From NCBI GenBank assembly GCA_003650305.1, contig QMOV01000002.1:17513-81512 (forward strand): a stretch of 64,000 nucleotides of DNA, given 5' to 3'. Below, one piece after another: positions 8,675-16,485 of this stretch. The notes below the pieces were generated by a model that was given only the letters and a program-made list of their open reading frames with translations, was not told where the DNA came from and did not search any database. Made by a program: the position numbers and the translations under genes. The stretch comes from Bacteroidota bacterium. Its GTDB lineage: Bacteria; Bacteroidota; Bacteroidia; Flavobacteriales; Flavobacteriaceae. The first letter of the stretch is position 1. Each line of letters starts with the position of its first letter.

Positions 8675-8938
8675 CCCAAAATGAGAATAAAGAAAGATTT
8701 ACTCGATAAATAATAAATAATAATTTATGGCAAAAAACAAAGTTAATGGATAACATTTTAATATTCAATAGTTTATTATCAGGTGTTTTTAGACCTCACA
8801 GGTTTTAAAAACCTGTGAGGTCTTGGTATTAAATCATTTATGTAACATTGAAGTGACACAAGTTGTTTTTGTCATATTACAAATATGAAAAATCTAAATA
8901 CCGCAAATAAATATTTGAATTAGCAGATAAAAAACCTT
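8675..8938. other. Intergenic region between PIG-L and symporter genes
   Basis: 264 bp with no ORF that I trust. It contains the 33-bp palindrome at 8791-8823 and, nearer the symporter, tgacacaagttgtttttgtca (8853 region), a weak dyad with TGACA/TGTCA ends that could be an operator. No exact TAnnTTTG box was found. Confidence 0.5.
8791..8823. repeat. 33-bp near-perfect palindrome, repeat element or terminator
   Basis: agacctcacaggtttt is followed directly by its inverted copy aaaaacctgtgaggtct. The stem is about 15-16 bp with almost no loop. It stands 117 bp after the PIG-L stop. There is no T-run after it, so it fits an interspersed palindromic repeat better than a simple terminator. Similar CTCACAGG palindromes occur in other Bacteroidetes as far as I recall. 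Confidence 0.75.
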
Positions 8939-9046
8939 ATGGAAACTCCTGAAAAACATGAATGGAAATCAATTTACACAATAGTATTGGTAGCTAATAC
9001 TGTCTATATTATTCTGTTCTATTTTTTAATGAATACTTTCTCATAA
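8939..9046 (+). CDS. 35-residue single-pass membrane peptide before the symporter
   Basis: Too short for the ORF track. ATG at 8939, TAA at 9044-9046, one base before the symporter ATG at 9048, so translation is probably coupled. The peptide has a short charged head METPEKHEWKS and one hydrophobic span of about 22 residues (IYTIVLVANTVYIILFYFLM), ending in NTFS. Known SSS transporters often come with a small membrane partner encoded just upstream (for example YjcH/DUF485 with ActP, YhdT with PanF, DUF4212 with its symporter). By analogy this may be a small subunit or chaperone for the neighbour. I do not recognise a named family. Confidence 0.65.
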   Translation: METPEKHEWKSIYTIVLVANTVYIILFYFLMNTFS

Positions 9047-9047
9047 T

Positions 9048-10802
9048 ATGCAAACATTAGACTGGATAGTTTTAGCTGCAACCTTACTTTTTATTGTTGG
9101 TTATGGTACATGGAAAACACGAGGAAGTAAAAATGTACAAGATTATATTCGTGGTGGTAATGAATCAAAATGGTGGACGATAGGTTTATCGGTTATGGCA
9201 ACACAAGCAAGTGCTATAACATTTTTATCAACACCAGGACAAGCATTTCATGATGGAATGGGTTTCGTGCAGTTTTATTTTGGGGTACCAATAGCAATGG
9301 TTGTGATTTGCATGGTTTTTATTCCGCTTTATCATCGCCTAAAAGTCTATACGGCTTATGAATATTTAGAAGGGCGTTTCGATTTAAAAACAAGAACACT
9401 AACGGCTATTCTGTTTTTAATTCAACGTGGATTAGCTGCTGGAATTACCATTTTTGCTCCTGCCATTATTTTATCTGCTGTTCTGGGTTGGAACCTCATT
9501 TTACTTAATGTTATTATTGGTATTTTAGTTATTATCTATACGGTTTCTGGTGGCACAAAAGCTGTAAGTGTCACTCAAAAATACCAGATGGCTGTTATTT
9601 TTACTGGCATGTTTATAGCATTCTTTATAATAATTAATGCGCTTCCTGAAGGTATTACATTTACAAAAGCTCTTGATATAGCTGGTGCAAGTGGTAAAAT
9701 GGATGTTCTTGATTTTTCGTTTAGTTTAGACAATCGTTACACATTTTGGAGCGGAATTATTGGTGGAACTTTTTTAGCACTCTCCTACTTTGGTACAGAT
9801 CAAAGCCAAGTGCAACGTTATTTGTCTGGAAAATCGATTAGAGAAATGCGTTTGGGAATGATTTTTAACGGATTGGTAAAAGTACCAATGCAATTCTTTA
9901 TTTTATTAGTTGGTGTTATGGTATTTGTATTTTATCAGTTTAATGCTTCTCCACTAAATTTTAATCCAGAAGCTACAAAAGCTGTAATGAATTCTTCTTA
10001 TGCTGAAGAATACAGCAATTTACAATTAGAGCAAGACAAAATATTTCGTGATAAGGAATTAATAATAAACAGATATATAGAAACTAAAGACGAAAAACTT
10101 GCTCAATATGTGTCGCTTGCTAATGAAGCAGATAGAGAAAATCGTGAAACTGCAAAAGCCATTATTAAAAAAGTATCAGCTGATACAGATGTTAAAATTG
10201 AATCTAACGATAAAGATTATGTGTTTATACATTTTATATTAAACAATTTGCCCAGAGGTTTAATTGGGCTTTTACTAGCAGTTATTTTAAGTGCTGCAAT
10301 GTCTAGTACTGCAAGCGAACTTAATGCTTTAGCATCTACAACTACAATAGATTTATACAAACGAAATCTTAATGGAACACGTAAAGAAAAACACTACGTT
10401 AATGCCACAAAGTGGTTTACTTTAGGTTGGGGAATTCTCGCTATTGGTATTGCCTGTATTGCGAATTTAGCCGAAAATTTAATCCAACTGGTTAATATTA
10501 TAGGTTCTATTTTTTACGGAAATGTACTTGGTATTTTCCTATTAGCATTTTTCTTTAAACTCATAAAAGCTAATGCTGTATTTGTTGGTGCCTTAATAAC
10601 TCAAATTATTATTATTGGCTTATTCTTCTTAAATGAATATGACTATATTAACTTACCTTTTTTATGGTTAAATTTTGTGGGTTGTACTATTGTTATATTT
10701 ATAGCACTATTATTATCTTATAGTAATTTGGGTAAAAAAGGAAAAATTCCATTATTTATATTAACTGCAATTCTAGGTTTTGTAGCTTTCAATATAATTT
10801 AA
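9048..10802 (+). CDS. Sodium:solute symporter (SSS family)
   Basis: 584 residues with about 13 membrane helices. The opening residues WIVLAATLLFIVGYGTWK, the QASAITFLSTPGQAFHDG region (sodium-site helix) and YTVSGGTKAVSVTQ are classic SSS features. An unusually charged loop of about 80 residues (about 310-395) separates the sixth or seventh helix from the conserved ILSAAMSSTASELNALAST. The protein couples Na+ entry to uptake of a small organic solute across the inner membrane; the substrate is not determined by sequence. Its position after a secreted PIG-L deacetylase hints at a sugar or deacetylated amino sugar. Confidence 0.9.
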   Translation: MQTLDWIVLAATLLFIVGYGTWKTRGSKNVQDYIRGGNESKWWTIGLSVMATQASAITFLSTPGQAFHDGMGFVQFYFGVPIAMVVICMVFIPLYHRLKVYTAYEYLEGRFDLKTRTLTAILFLIQRGLAAGITIFAPAIILSAVLGWNLILLNVIIGILVIIYTVSGGTKAVSVTQKYQMAVIFTGMFIAFFIIINALPEGITFTKALDIAGASGKMDVLDFSFSLDNRYTFWSGIIGGTFLALSYFGTDQSQVQRYLSGKSIREMRLGMIFNGLVKVPMQFFILLVGVMVFVFYQFNASPLNFNPEATKAVMNSSYAEEYSNLQLEQDKIFRDKELIINRYIETKDEKLAQYVSLANEADRENRETAKAIIKKVSADTDVKIESNDKDYVFIHFILNNLPRGLIGLLLAVILSAAMSSTASELNALASTTTIDLYKRNLNGTRKEKHYVNATKWFTLGWGILAIGIACIANLAENLIQLVNIIGSIFYGNVLGIFLLAFFFKLIKANAVFVGALITQIIIIGLFFLNEYDYINLPFLWLNFVGCTIVIFIALLLSYSNLGKKGKIPLFILTAILGFVAFNII

Positions 10803-10863
10803 AGCATACATATATTTATATCATTTCATTTACCTATGATTTAGACAATTAAGTCGTGTTTTA

Positions 10864-10911
10864 TTTACTTAATGTATATTTTACTTGTCTATTAGTAAAG
10901 TTTTCTTTACT
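10864..10911. promoter_or_regulatory. Cluster of TTTACT/AGTAAA half-sites, candidate operator
   Basis: TTTACT occurs at 10864 and 10880, its inverse AGTAAA at 10894, and TTTACT again at 10906. The last pair forms AGTAAAG-tttt-CTTTACT (10894-10911), a perfect 7-bp dyad lying between the -33 TTG and the -7 box and overlapping the latter. This is where a repressor encoded in the same operon (the HTH gene at 11404) would be expected to bind. Confidence 0.5.
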
Positions 10912-10915
10912 TTTG
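10885..10915 (+). promoter_or_regulatory. TTG-N20-TACTTTTG promoter of the membrane protein/HTH operon
   Basis: TTG at 10885-10887, 20-nt spacer, TACTTTTG at 10908-10915; the ATG follows 26 nt after the box. A good match to the Bacteroidetes promoter. Confidence 0.6.
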
Positions 10916-10940
10916 TTTAATCAATTTAAAAAACGAACAA

Positions 10941-11414
10941 ATGAAAACAAATTATTTATTGCCAAACAAGTACAAAACCATAGGCTGGATTCTCTTTATA
11001 ATTGGGATTGTTTCTGGAATACTCTTTTATGCCAGCGAATATGAATCTGAAGTGTTAATTGTAAACGTATTGTCGGTTTACAATGGAGAACCTTTATTTG
11101 GAGAAAGTAAAAGTTTCTTTCAAATTATAGAAAATAGCATTGTTGATGAATTAATAACTTTAGCTATTATTATTGGAGGATTAATAGTTGGATTTACTAA
11201 AGAAAAAATAGAAGACGAATTTATTTATAAACTTCGAAAAGACTCTTTGGTTTGGGCACTTATCTTTAATTATGCTGTATTAATCTTTGCTACAATTTTT
11301 ATTTATGATTTTGCTTATTTTGATGTATTAGTATTTAATATGTTTACTCCCTTGGTATTTTTTGTATTTCGTTTTAATTTCTTAAAATATAAATCTCAAA
11401 GCCATGAAGAATAG
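10941..11414 (+). CDS. Four-helix membrane protein encoded with an HTH regulator
   Basis: 157 residues, not assigned to a named family. Predicted helices lie at about 13-32, 72-90, 105-125 and 127-147, with acidic loops (YESEVLIVNVL..., KEKIEDEFIYKLRKDS). The gene overlaps the downstream HTH gene by 11 nt, a common pairing in Bacteroidetes in which a YozG-like regulator and a small integral membrane protein form one unit. The membrane protein may sense an envelope signal or antagonise the regulator; this is inference. Confidence 0.65.
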   Translation: MKTNYLLPNKYKTIGWILFIIGIVSGILFYASEYESEVLIVNVLSVYNGEPLFGESKSFFQIIENSIVDELITLAIIIGGLIVGFTKEKIEDEFIYKLRKDSLVWALIFNYAVLIFATIFIYDFAYFDVLVFNMFTPLVFFVFRFNFLKYKSQSHEE

Positions 11415-11604
11415 TATAAAAGTACAGCGTGCCATTCATGATATGACACAAGCAGATTTAGCAAATCATATTGGAGTTAGTAGGCAATCTATTAATGCCA
11501 TTGAGAAAAACAAATATGTACCTTCAACAGTTTTAGCATTAAAAATTGCGAAGCTTTTTAAAAAATCGGTTGAAGACATTTTCTATTTAGAAAGTAACGA
11601 ATAA
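11404..11604 (+). CDS. Small HTH transcriptional regulator, Cro/CI (YozG-like)
   Basis: 66 residues, essentially one helix-turn-helix domain: RAIHDMTQADLANHIGVSRQSINAIEKNKYVPS is the canonical XRE pattern with the recognition helix around VSRQSINAIE, ending with the usual AKLFKKSVEDIFYLE. It overlaps the membrane-protein gene by 11 nt and is followed by a strong terminator. It probably represses its own promoter at the TTTACT/AGTAAA half-sites. Confidence 0.88.
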   Translation: MKNSIKVQRAIHDMTQADLANHIGVSRQSINAIEKNKYVPSTVLALKIAKLFKKSVEDIFYLESNE

Positions 11605-11607
11605 AAA

Positions 11608-11638
11608 AAGGCGAGCAACATACAATATTGCTCGCCTT
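11608..11638. terminator. Bidirectional terminator between HTH gene and DUF2911 gene
   Basis: aaggcgagcaa ... ttgctcgcctt forms a perfect 11-bp stem with a 9-nt loop between convergent genes. An A-run precedes it (a U-run for minus-strand transcripts) and T-rich sequence follows, so it can serve both sides. Confidence 0.85.
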
Positions 11639-11665
11639 CTATTACTCGTAAAGATTATTATTTTA

Positions 11666-12505
11666 TTACTGCATCCACTCTGCAATAGATTCTTTATTCA
11701 TTTTTACATAGTCAGCATTTCCAGCTTCTTCGGCAGCAGCTAAAGATGCTTTGGCTGCTTTTATAGCTCCTTCCTTATCTCCAGCTTTTGCATAGATTAA
11801 AGACTGCTGTCTTAACTGCCAAAAACGAGGTGTCTCTGTCATGCTCATTGCTTTATCAATCCATTCTTTTGCTTTGTTTATATCTTTCCCCTCTCCATAA
11901 TAATAAGATGCAGCAGCATAATAATCTCCAAAACCTGGTCCACCTAATGCTTTATCTATTGAAGCCATAACGGTGTTATCAGTTGGTACATTAAATTTCA
12001 CTCCAACATAAGATTGTTCCCAAAGAATTCCAATAACTGCAGAATTACTTGTAACATCGTCAAAAGACATTGTAAACGATTGGATATCCATTCCTAATGG
12101 ATATACTTCTGCTGTTACTTTTGCAGCAACTTTCTCCATGTCTAATTCTTTTGGTGCTCCACCTCCAGTTTCAGTGTAGAATACTACTTCCCATTTATCA
12201 ACTTGTGGTATAGTAAAAATAGCATATGATCCTGCTTTTAGAGTTTTATCTCCAACCATTACATCTTCACTAAATGTAATTTTAGTATTTGCATTAGCTC
12301 CTGTTCTCCAAATTTTTCCAAAAGGAACTAAACCACCAAAAATAGTACGACCTCTCATCGAAGGACGCGAATATTCAAGCGTAACATCTGTTAATCCAAC
12401 TTTCTGTTCAATCTTTGAAAAAGGACTTGGTGCTGGTGTTTTTATCTGTGCATTAACAGCATAAGATAATGTAATTGCAATTGCAATTAATATTAGTTTT
12501 TTCAT
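11666..12505 (-). CDS. DUF2911 domain secreted protein
   Basis: 279 residues with a signal peptide (1-19, AVNAQ). The N-terminal ~165 residues match DUF2911: SPFSKIEQKVGLTDVTLEYSRPS, GRTIFGGLVPFGKIWRTGAN, and LKAGSYAIFTIP. The C-terminal ~90 residues look like TPR-type helices (DINKAKEWIDKAM ... AGDKEGAIKAAKASLA). Function unknown; widespread in secreted proteomes of Bacteroidetes. It is transcribed alone and ends at the bidirectional terminator. Confidence 0.88.
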   Translation of the reverse strand: MKKLILIAIAITLSYAVNAQIKTPAPSPFSKIEQKVGLTDVTLEYSRPSMRGRTIFGGLVPFGKIWRTGANANTKITFSEDVMVGDKTLKAGSYAIFTIPQVDKWEVVFYTETGGGAPKELDMEKVAAKVTAEVYPLGMDIQSFTMSFDDVTSNSAVIGILWEQSYVGVKFNVPTDNTVMASIDKALGGPGFGDYYAAASYYYGEGKDINKAKEWIDKAMSMTETPRFWQLRQQSLIYAKAGDKEGAIKAAKASLAAAEEAGNADYVKMNKESIAEWMQ

Positions 12506-12697
12506 TTTGATTAGGTTTTAATGTTTATAAAATAATAGAGTTCTAAAATACAAATTACTACTCCCTACTAATGTTAATAAATCCTTAAAATAACACGTTA
12601 ACTTAATCGGTTTTTTTTATTTTAATATCTCAATTATATTAATCTCAATTCCTAAAAAGTTTTTATACCTTTAAAACAAATTAAAAACTAGTCTAAC

Positions 12698-14134
12698 ATG
12701 AAAATCAAATTTGTACTAACCATTGTCTTTTGTTTCCTTATCTGCAATTCTTTTGCTCAGAACAAAATGAACAAAACTAAAAAAGCCATTATAGCTTCAG
12801 TAGAAAAACACAAAGCTAATCTTATTAAGATAAGCGATGACATTTGGGCTTTAGCCGAAACAGCTTTTGAAGAGCATGCATCTTCAAAATTACTTTCAGA
12901 TTATGCAGAAAAACAAGGCTTTACAGTAGAACGAGGCGTTGCTGGAATGCCAACGGCTTTTGTAGCAACCTATGGTTCTGGAAGTCCTGTTATTAGTGTT
13001 CTGGGAGAGTTTGATGCGCTTCCAGGCATTTCTCAAAAAGCACAACCAACTAAATCGCCTTTAAATGAAGGGGCTGCAGGTCATGGTTGTGGACATAATA
13101 TATTTGGAGCTGGTAGTTTAGGTGCTGCAATTGCTATTAAAGAACTTATTGAAAATGGTACTATAAAAGGAACCGTTAAATTTATGGGTACACCAAGTGA
13201 AGAAAAATATTTTGGTAAAATATGGATGGTCAATGCAGGTCTTTGGGATGATGTTGATGTAAATATTAGTTGGCATCCTTCAGCTACACTTGAAGCAGAT
13301 GTGCAAAGTTCTTTAGCTTTGGTTGATTATAAAATAGAGTTTTTTGGTCAAGCTGCCCATGCCTCTGGCGATCCATGGAATGGTAGAAGTGCTTCTGATG
13401 CACTAGAACTTTATACCACAGGAATTAACTATTATAGAGAACACGTTAAGCCAACTGTTAGAATGCACTATCACATTCAAGATGGTGGGCAAGTCATAAA
13501 TGTAGTTCCTGATTATTCAAGATTATGGATGCGTGTACGTGACACAAAACGATCAGGTATGATGCCCGTTTACGAACGTACTATGGAAATGGTAAAAGGT
13601 GCAGCAATTATGGCAAATGTAGATTATAAAATATCGCTTATCTCTGGCATTTATGAAGTACTCGTAAATCGTGAAGGCGGAAAAATTATGCAATCAAACC
13701 TTGAACTTCTTGGTCCAATAGAATATACAGAAGAAGAAACTGCTTTTGGTAAAAAAATACAGGAAATAACAGGAAAAGAACAAGTTGGTATGGACAGTAA
13801 AATTAAACCCCTTGAAGCTACTAAAGAACATCCAGGAGGAGGCTCGACAGATGTTGGTGATGTAAGTTGGAATGTAGCTAATATTAATCTTGGTGTAACT
13901 ACAGCTCCAAAAGATACACCTTGGCATTCCTGGGCTGTTGTTGCTTGTGGTGGTATGAGTATTGGACATAAAGGATTAACTTATGCTTCTAAAGCAATGG
14001 CAATGACTATGGCAGATTTATTTGAAAATCCAGAACTTGTAGAAAAAGTAAAAGGCGAATATAAAGAACGTAAAGGCGACGAAGTTTACAAAGCTATTAT
14101 TCCTGAAGGTCCTCCACCAATTAATGGGAATTAA
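12698..14134 (+). CDS. M20-family amidohydrolase, AbgB-like, secreted
   Basis: 478 residues with a signal peptide (1-21, NSFAQN). Metal-binding features of M20D amidohydrolases are visible: GEFDALPGIS, AAGHGCGHNIFGAG, SEEKYFGK, a WHP motif, the dimerisation-lid stretch GQAAHASGDPWNG, and a C-terminal WHSW. AbgB-like enzymes split amide bonds such as p-aminobenzoyl-glutamate or N-acyl amino acids. A weak promoter (TACCTTTA, one mismatch) lies 25 nt upstream. It converges with a second M20 gene, so the region seems devoted to peptide/amide breakdown in the envelope. Confidence 0.88.
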   Translation: MKIKFVLTIVFCFLICNSFAQNKMNKTKKAIIASVEKHKANLIKISDDIWALAETAFEEHASSKLLSDYAEKQGFTVERGVAGMPTAFVATYGSGSPVISVLGEFDALPGISQKAQPTKSPLNEGAAGHGCGHNIFGAGSLGAAIAIKELIENGTIKGTVKFMGTPSEEKYFGKIWMVNAGLWDDVDVNISWHPSATLEADVQSSLALVDYKIEFFGQAAHASGDPWNGRSASDALELYTTGINYYREHVKPTVRMHYHIQDGGQVINVVPDYSRLWMRVRDTKRSGMMPVYERTMEMVKGAAIMANVDYKISLISGIYEVLVNREGGKIMQSNLELLGPIEYTEEETAFGKKIQEITGKEQVGMDSKIKPLEATKEHPGGGSTDVGDVSWNVANINLGVTTAPKDTPWHSWAVVACGGMSIGHKGLTYASKAMAMTMADLFENPELVEKVKGEYKERKGDEVYKAIIPEGPPPINGN

Positions 14135-14173
14135 AATGTTATAATTTTTATTTTTAACTATAAGTGAAACCCT

Positions 14174-15694
14174 TTAAAACTTCTGCATTAAAATGGCTGT
14201 AATAGTTTTAATACCATCAATATAATTTCCTAGTCTTATATTTTCATTTGGACTATGTTGATTGTTATCTGGATTCACAGTTGGTACAGCTACAGCTGGA
14301 ATATCTAATGTTATAACAAATGGAGAAATTGGTATTGAGCCACCCATCGTTCTAATTTGTATTGGGTCTTTGCCAAAAGCCCTATTCATTCCTTTTCGAA
14401 GCCATGCTCCTATCTCTGTATTAAAATCTGTTCGAAAAGCGCCATAAGAAATTTTAGAATTGAATCTTGCTATTTTATCATGAGTCATACGTTCTACTTC
14501 AGTTGGAGCTTCATCCACTAAATAATATCCTTGATTAATAATGTGATCTTTCAACAATTTAACCATATGTTCGCCATTCGTTTCTTTCACTAATCTTATA
14601 TTCATTTCAGCAATGGCAGATTTTGGAATAATAGTTCTTGTTTCTTTACCAACCCAAGCAGCTTCAAGACCTAAAATGCCAAGTGCAGGATATTGAATAG
14701 CTTCCTGAAAATTGTTTCCAATATTATCTGTACTTGTAATACCAAAATCTTTTTGTATTTGAGCTTCATCATCTGGTACTTGTTCTAGAATAGTTTTTAC
14801 ATCATCTGAAATTGTAATACCATCATACCAACCCTTAATCTCTACTCTGCCATCTTCTTGCCACATAGTTGCTAATAATTGAGACAATTTCATGGCAGGA
14901 TTTGGTACATAATTACCATAATTTCCGCTATGTAAAGGAGTTCTTGGTCCAATGACTTCGAGTGAGATTGTTGCTATGCCACGTGCTCCATAGCTTAAGG
15001 TTGGTTGATTCGATAAATGTCTAGGACCATCGAAAATGACTAACATATCTGCAGCCAACTGCTCTTTATATTCTAATACAGCATTAGGTAATTGTGGCGA
15101 ACCCAATTCTTCTTCAAAGTCTATAATAACCTTAATATTGAAATTAGGTTCATACACATGGTCATTAATAATATCCATAGCTTTTAAAAACATCATATCA
15201 GGACCTCGTGCATCAGACGCTGAGCGCGAAAAAATTCGCCAATCAGGATTAATTTCACCTTTTAGATTATTCCAATCGATACTATTCCAATCTCCATACT
15301 CATTTTTTTCTTTTAAAACTGGAATATAAGGATCATCTTGAAACCATTTGGTAGTATCTACAGGCTGACCATCAACTTGGAGATACACTAAAACTGTGCG
15401 TTTTGCTTTTGGATAATCTCTTGAAGCTAATAATAAAGGAACTGTTTCAGTTTCTAAACGTTGCGTTTTAAATCCTCTTTTTTCAAACGCTTTTTCACAC
15501 CATTTCACATTTACTTCTATATCTTCTGGATAGTATGCATCGTTGGGTAAACTAAAAAAATCTTTCAATTCCTCAAAAGATGCTTTGGCATATTTTAACG
15601 AGAGTTTATCGAGATTGTCATCCATTATTTCTTGAGAACAAACAGAAAACGATAATAGAGAAAACAAAGACAGGAATAGATACTTTTTTATCAT
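14174..15694 (-). CDS. M20-family metallopeptidase, secreted (carnosinase-like), atypical metal motif
   Basis: The ORF track begins at a TTG; the ATG at 15694 (MIKKYLFLSLFSLLSFSVCSQ, 506 residues) gives a clean signal peptide. Features: ASDARGPD (bridging Asp), DFEEELGSPQ (catalytic Glu pair), FDGPRHL, RTPLHSGNYGN and a late NQHSPNENI (His ligand). However the usual first-metal motif HxD (as in GHLDVQP) reads LQVDGQPVD, so the His is replaced by Gln. Either this is a conserved variant of the subfamily or one zinc site is weakened. It probably cleaves dipeptides or N-acyl amino acids outside the cytoplasm. Confidence 0.85.
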   Translation of the reverse strand: MIKKYLFLSLFSLLSFSVCSQEIMDDNLDKLSLKYAKASFEELKDFFSLPNDAYYPEDIEVNVKWCEKAFEKRGFKTQRLETETVPLLLASRDYPKAKRTVLVYLQVDGQPVDTTKWFQDDPYIPVLKEKNEYGDWNSIDWNNLKGEINPDWRIFSRSASDARGPDMMFLKAMDIINDHVYEPNFNIKVIIDFEEELGSPQLPNAVLEYKEQLAADMLVIFDGPRHLSNQPTLSYGARGIATISLEVIGPRTPLHSGNYGNYVPNPAMKLSQLLATMWQEDGRVEIKGWYDGITISDDVKTILEQVPDDEAQIQKDFGITSTDNIGNNFQEAIQYPALGILGLEAAWVGKETRTIIPKSAIAEMNIRLVKETNGEHMVKLLKDHIINQGYYLVDEAPTEVERMTHDKIARFNSKISYGAFRTDFNTEIGAWLRKGMNRAFGKDPIQIRTMGGSIPISPFVITLDIPAVAVPTVNPDNNQHSPNENIRLGNYIDGIKTITAILMQKF

Positions 15695-15754
15695 AATATG
15701 CAATATTTAAAAACTTTAATTTAATGTATTAAAATATATAATTTTAAAAAAAAA

Positions 15755-16396
15755 CTAATTCTTATCCTCTAACAGAGGAACGAACCTAAACTTATCAAAT
15801 TCATGTTTTTCAAATTCCTTGATGTCTTTTCTTATTAATAAAGTCATAGTTTGCACATTATCACCTACTGGAATAACAAGTCGTCCGCCAATTTTTAATT
15901 GACTCAATAACGGTTTAGGCACAAAAGGTGCTCCTGCTGTAACAACAATACTATCGAATGGTGCTTCCTCTTCTAATCCTTTATAACCATCACCAAAAAT
16001 AAATTTTTTAACACCATATCCTAATTTGGGTAAAAACTTACTGGTTCTTTTAAAAAGTTCCAATTGACGTTCTATACTATATACCTTAGCTCCAAGCTCA
16101 CATAAAATAGCAGCTTGATAACCACTTCCTGTACCAATTTCAAGAACTTTATCTCCTTTCTTAACTTGTAACAATTCTGTTTGATAGGCTACAGTAAATG
16201 GTTGAGAAATAGTTTGATCTGCTGCAATAGGAAAGGCTTTATCTTGATATGAATGATCTAAAAATCCAGAATCCATAAACAAATGTCTTGGTACTTTACC
16301 AATTGCTTTTAAAACATTTTTATCTTTTATTCCTTTAGATTCTATTCCATCAACTAACTGTTGGCGTAATCCTTTATGCTTAAATGTATCTTTCAA
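15755..16396 (-). CDS. pcm: Protein-L-isoaspartate O-methyltransferase
   Basis: 213 residues, the usual length. TISQPFTVAYQTELL is the Pcm substrate-site signature and VLEIGTGSGYQAAIL the SAM-binding motif I, followed by FDSIVVTAGAPFVP. The enzyme methylates isoaspartyl residues to start repair of aged proteins in the cytoplasm. It is transcribed away from the Gfo/Idh/MocA gene, with 89 bp between the starts. Confidence 0.93.
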   Translation of the reverse strand: MKDTFKHKGLRQQLVDGIESKGIKDKNVLKAIGKVPRHLFMDSGFLDHSYQDKAFPIAADQTISQPFTVAYQTELLQVKKGDKVLEIGTGSGYQAAILCELGAKVYSIERQLELFKRTSKFLPKLGYGVKKFIFGDGYKGLEEEAPFDSIVVTAGAPFVPKPLLSQLKIGGRLVIPVGDNVQTMTLLIRKDIKEFEKHEFDKFRFVPLLEDKN

Positions 16397-16460
16397 TAAT
16401 GCTGTTATTTTTCAAAGCCAAAATTAATCAAACATTTTAAACTAATAAATATTAAAATCT

Positions 16461-16468
16461 TATTTTTG
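16461..16468 (+). promoter_or_regulatory. TATTTTTG promoter box of the Gfo/Idh/MocA operon
   Basis: Exact TAnnTTTG match; its last base lies 18 nt before the ATG at 16486, predicting a leader of about 13 nt. Confidence 0.5.
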
Positions 16469-16485
16469 TTGAAAACAAAATTAGG

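Noticed and set aside
10856-11044. 62-residue ORF overlapping the start of the four-helix membrane protein.
   Set aside because: It begins before the promoter box and runs out of frame into the membrane-protein gene.
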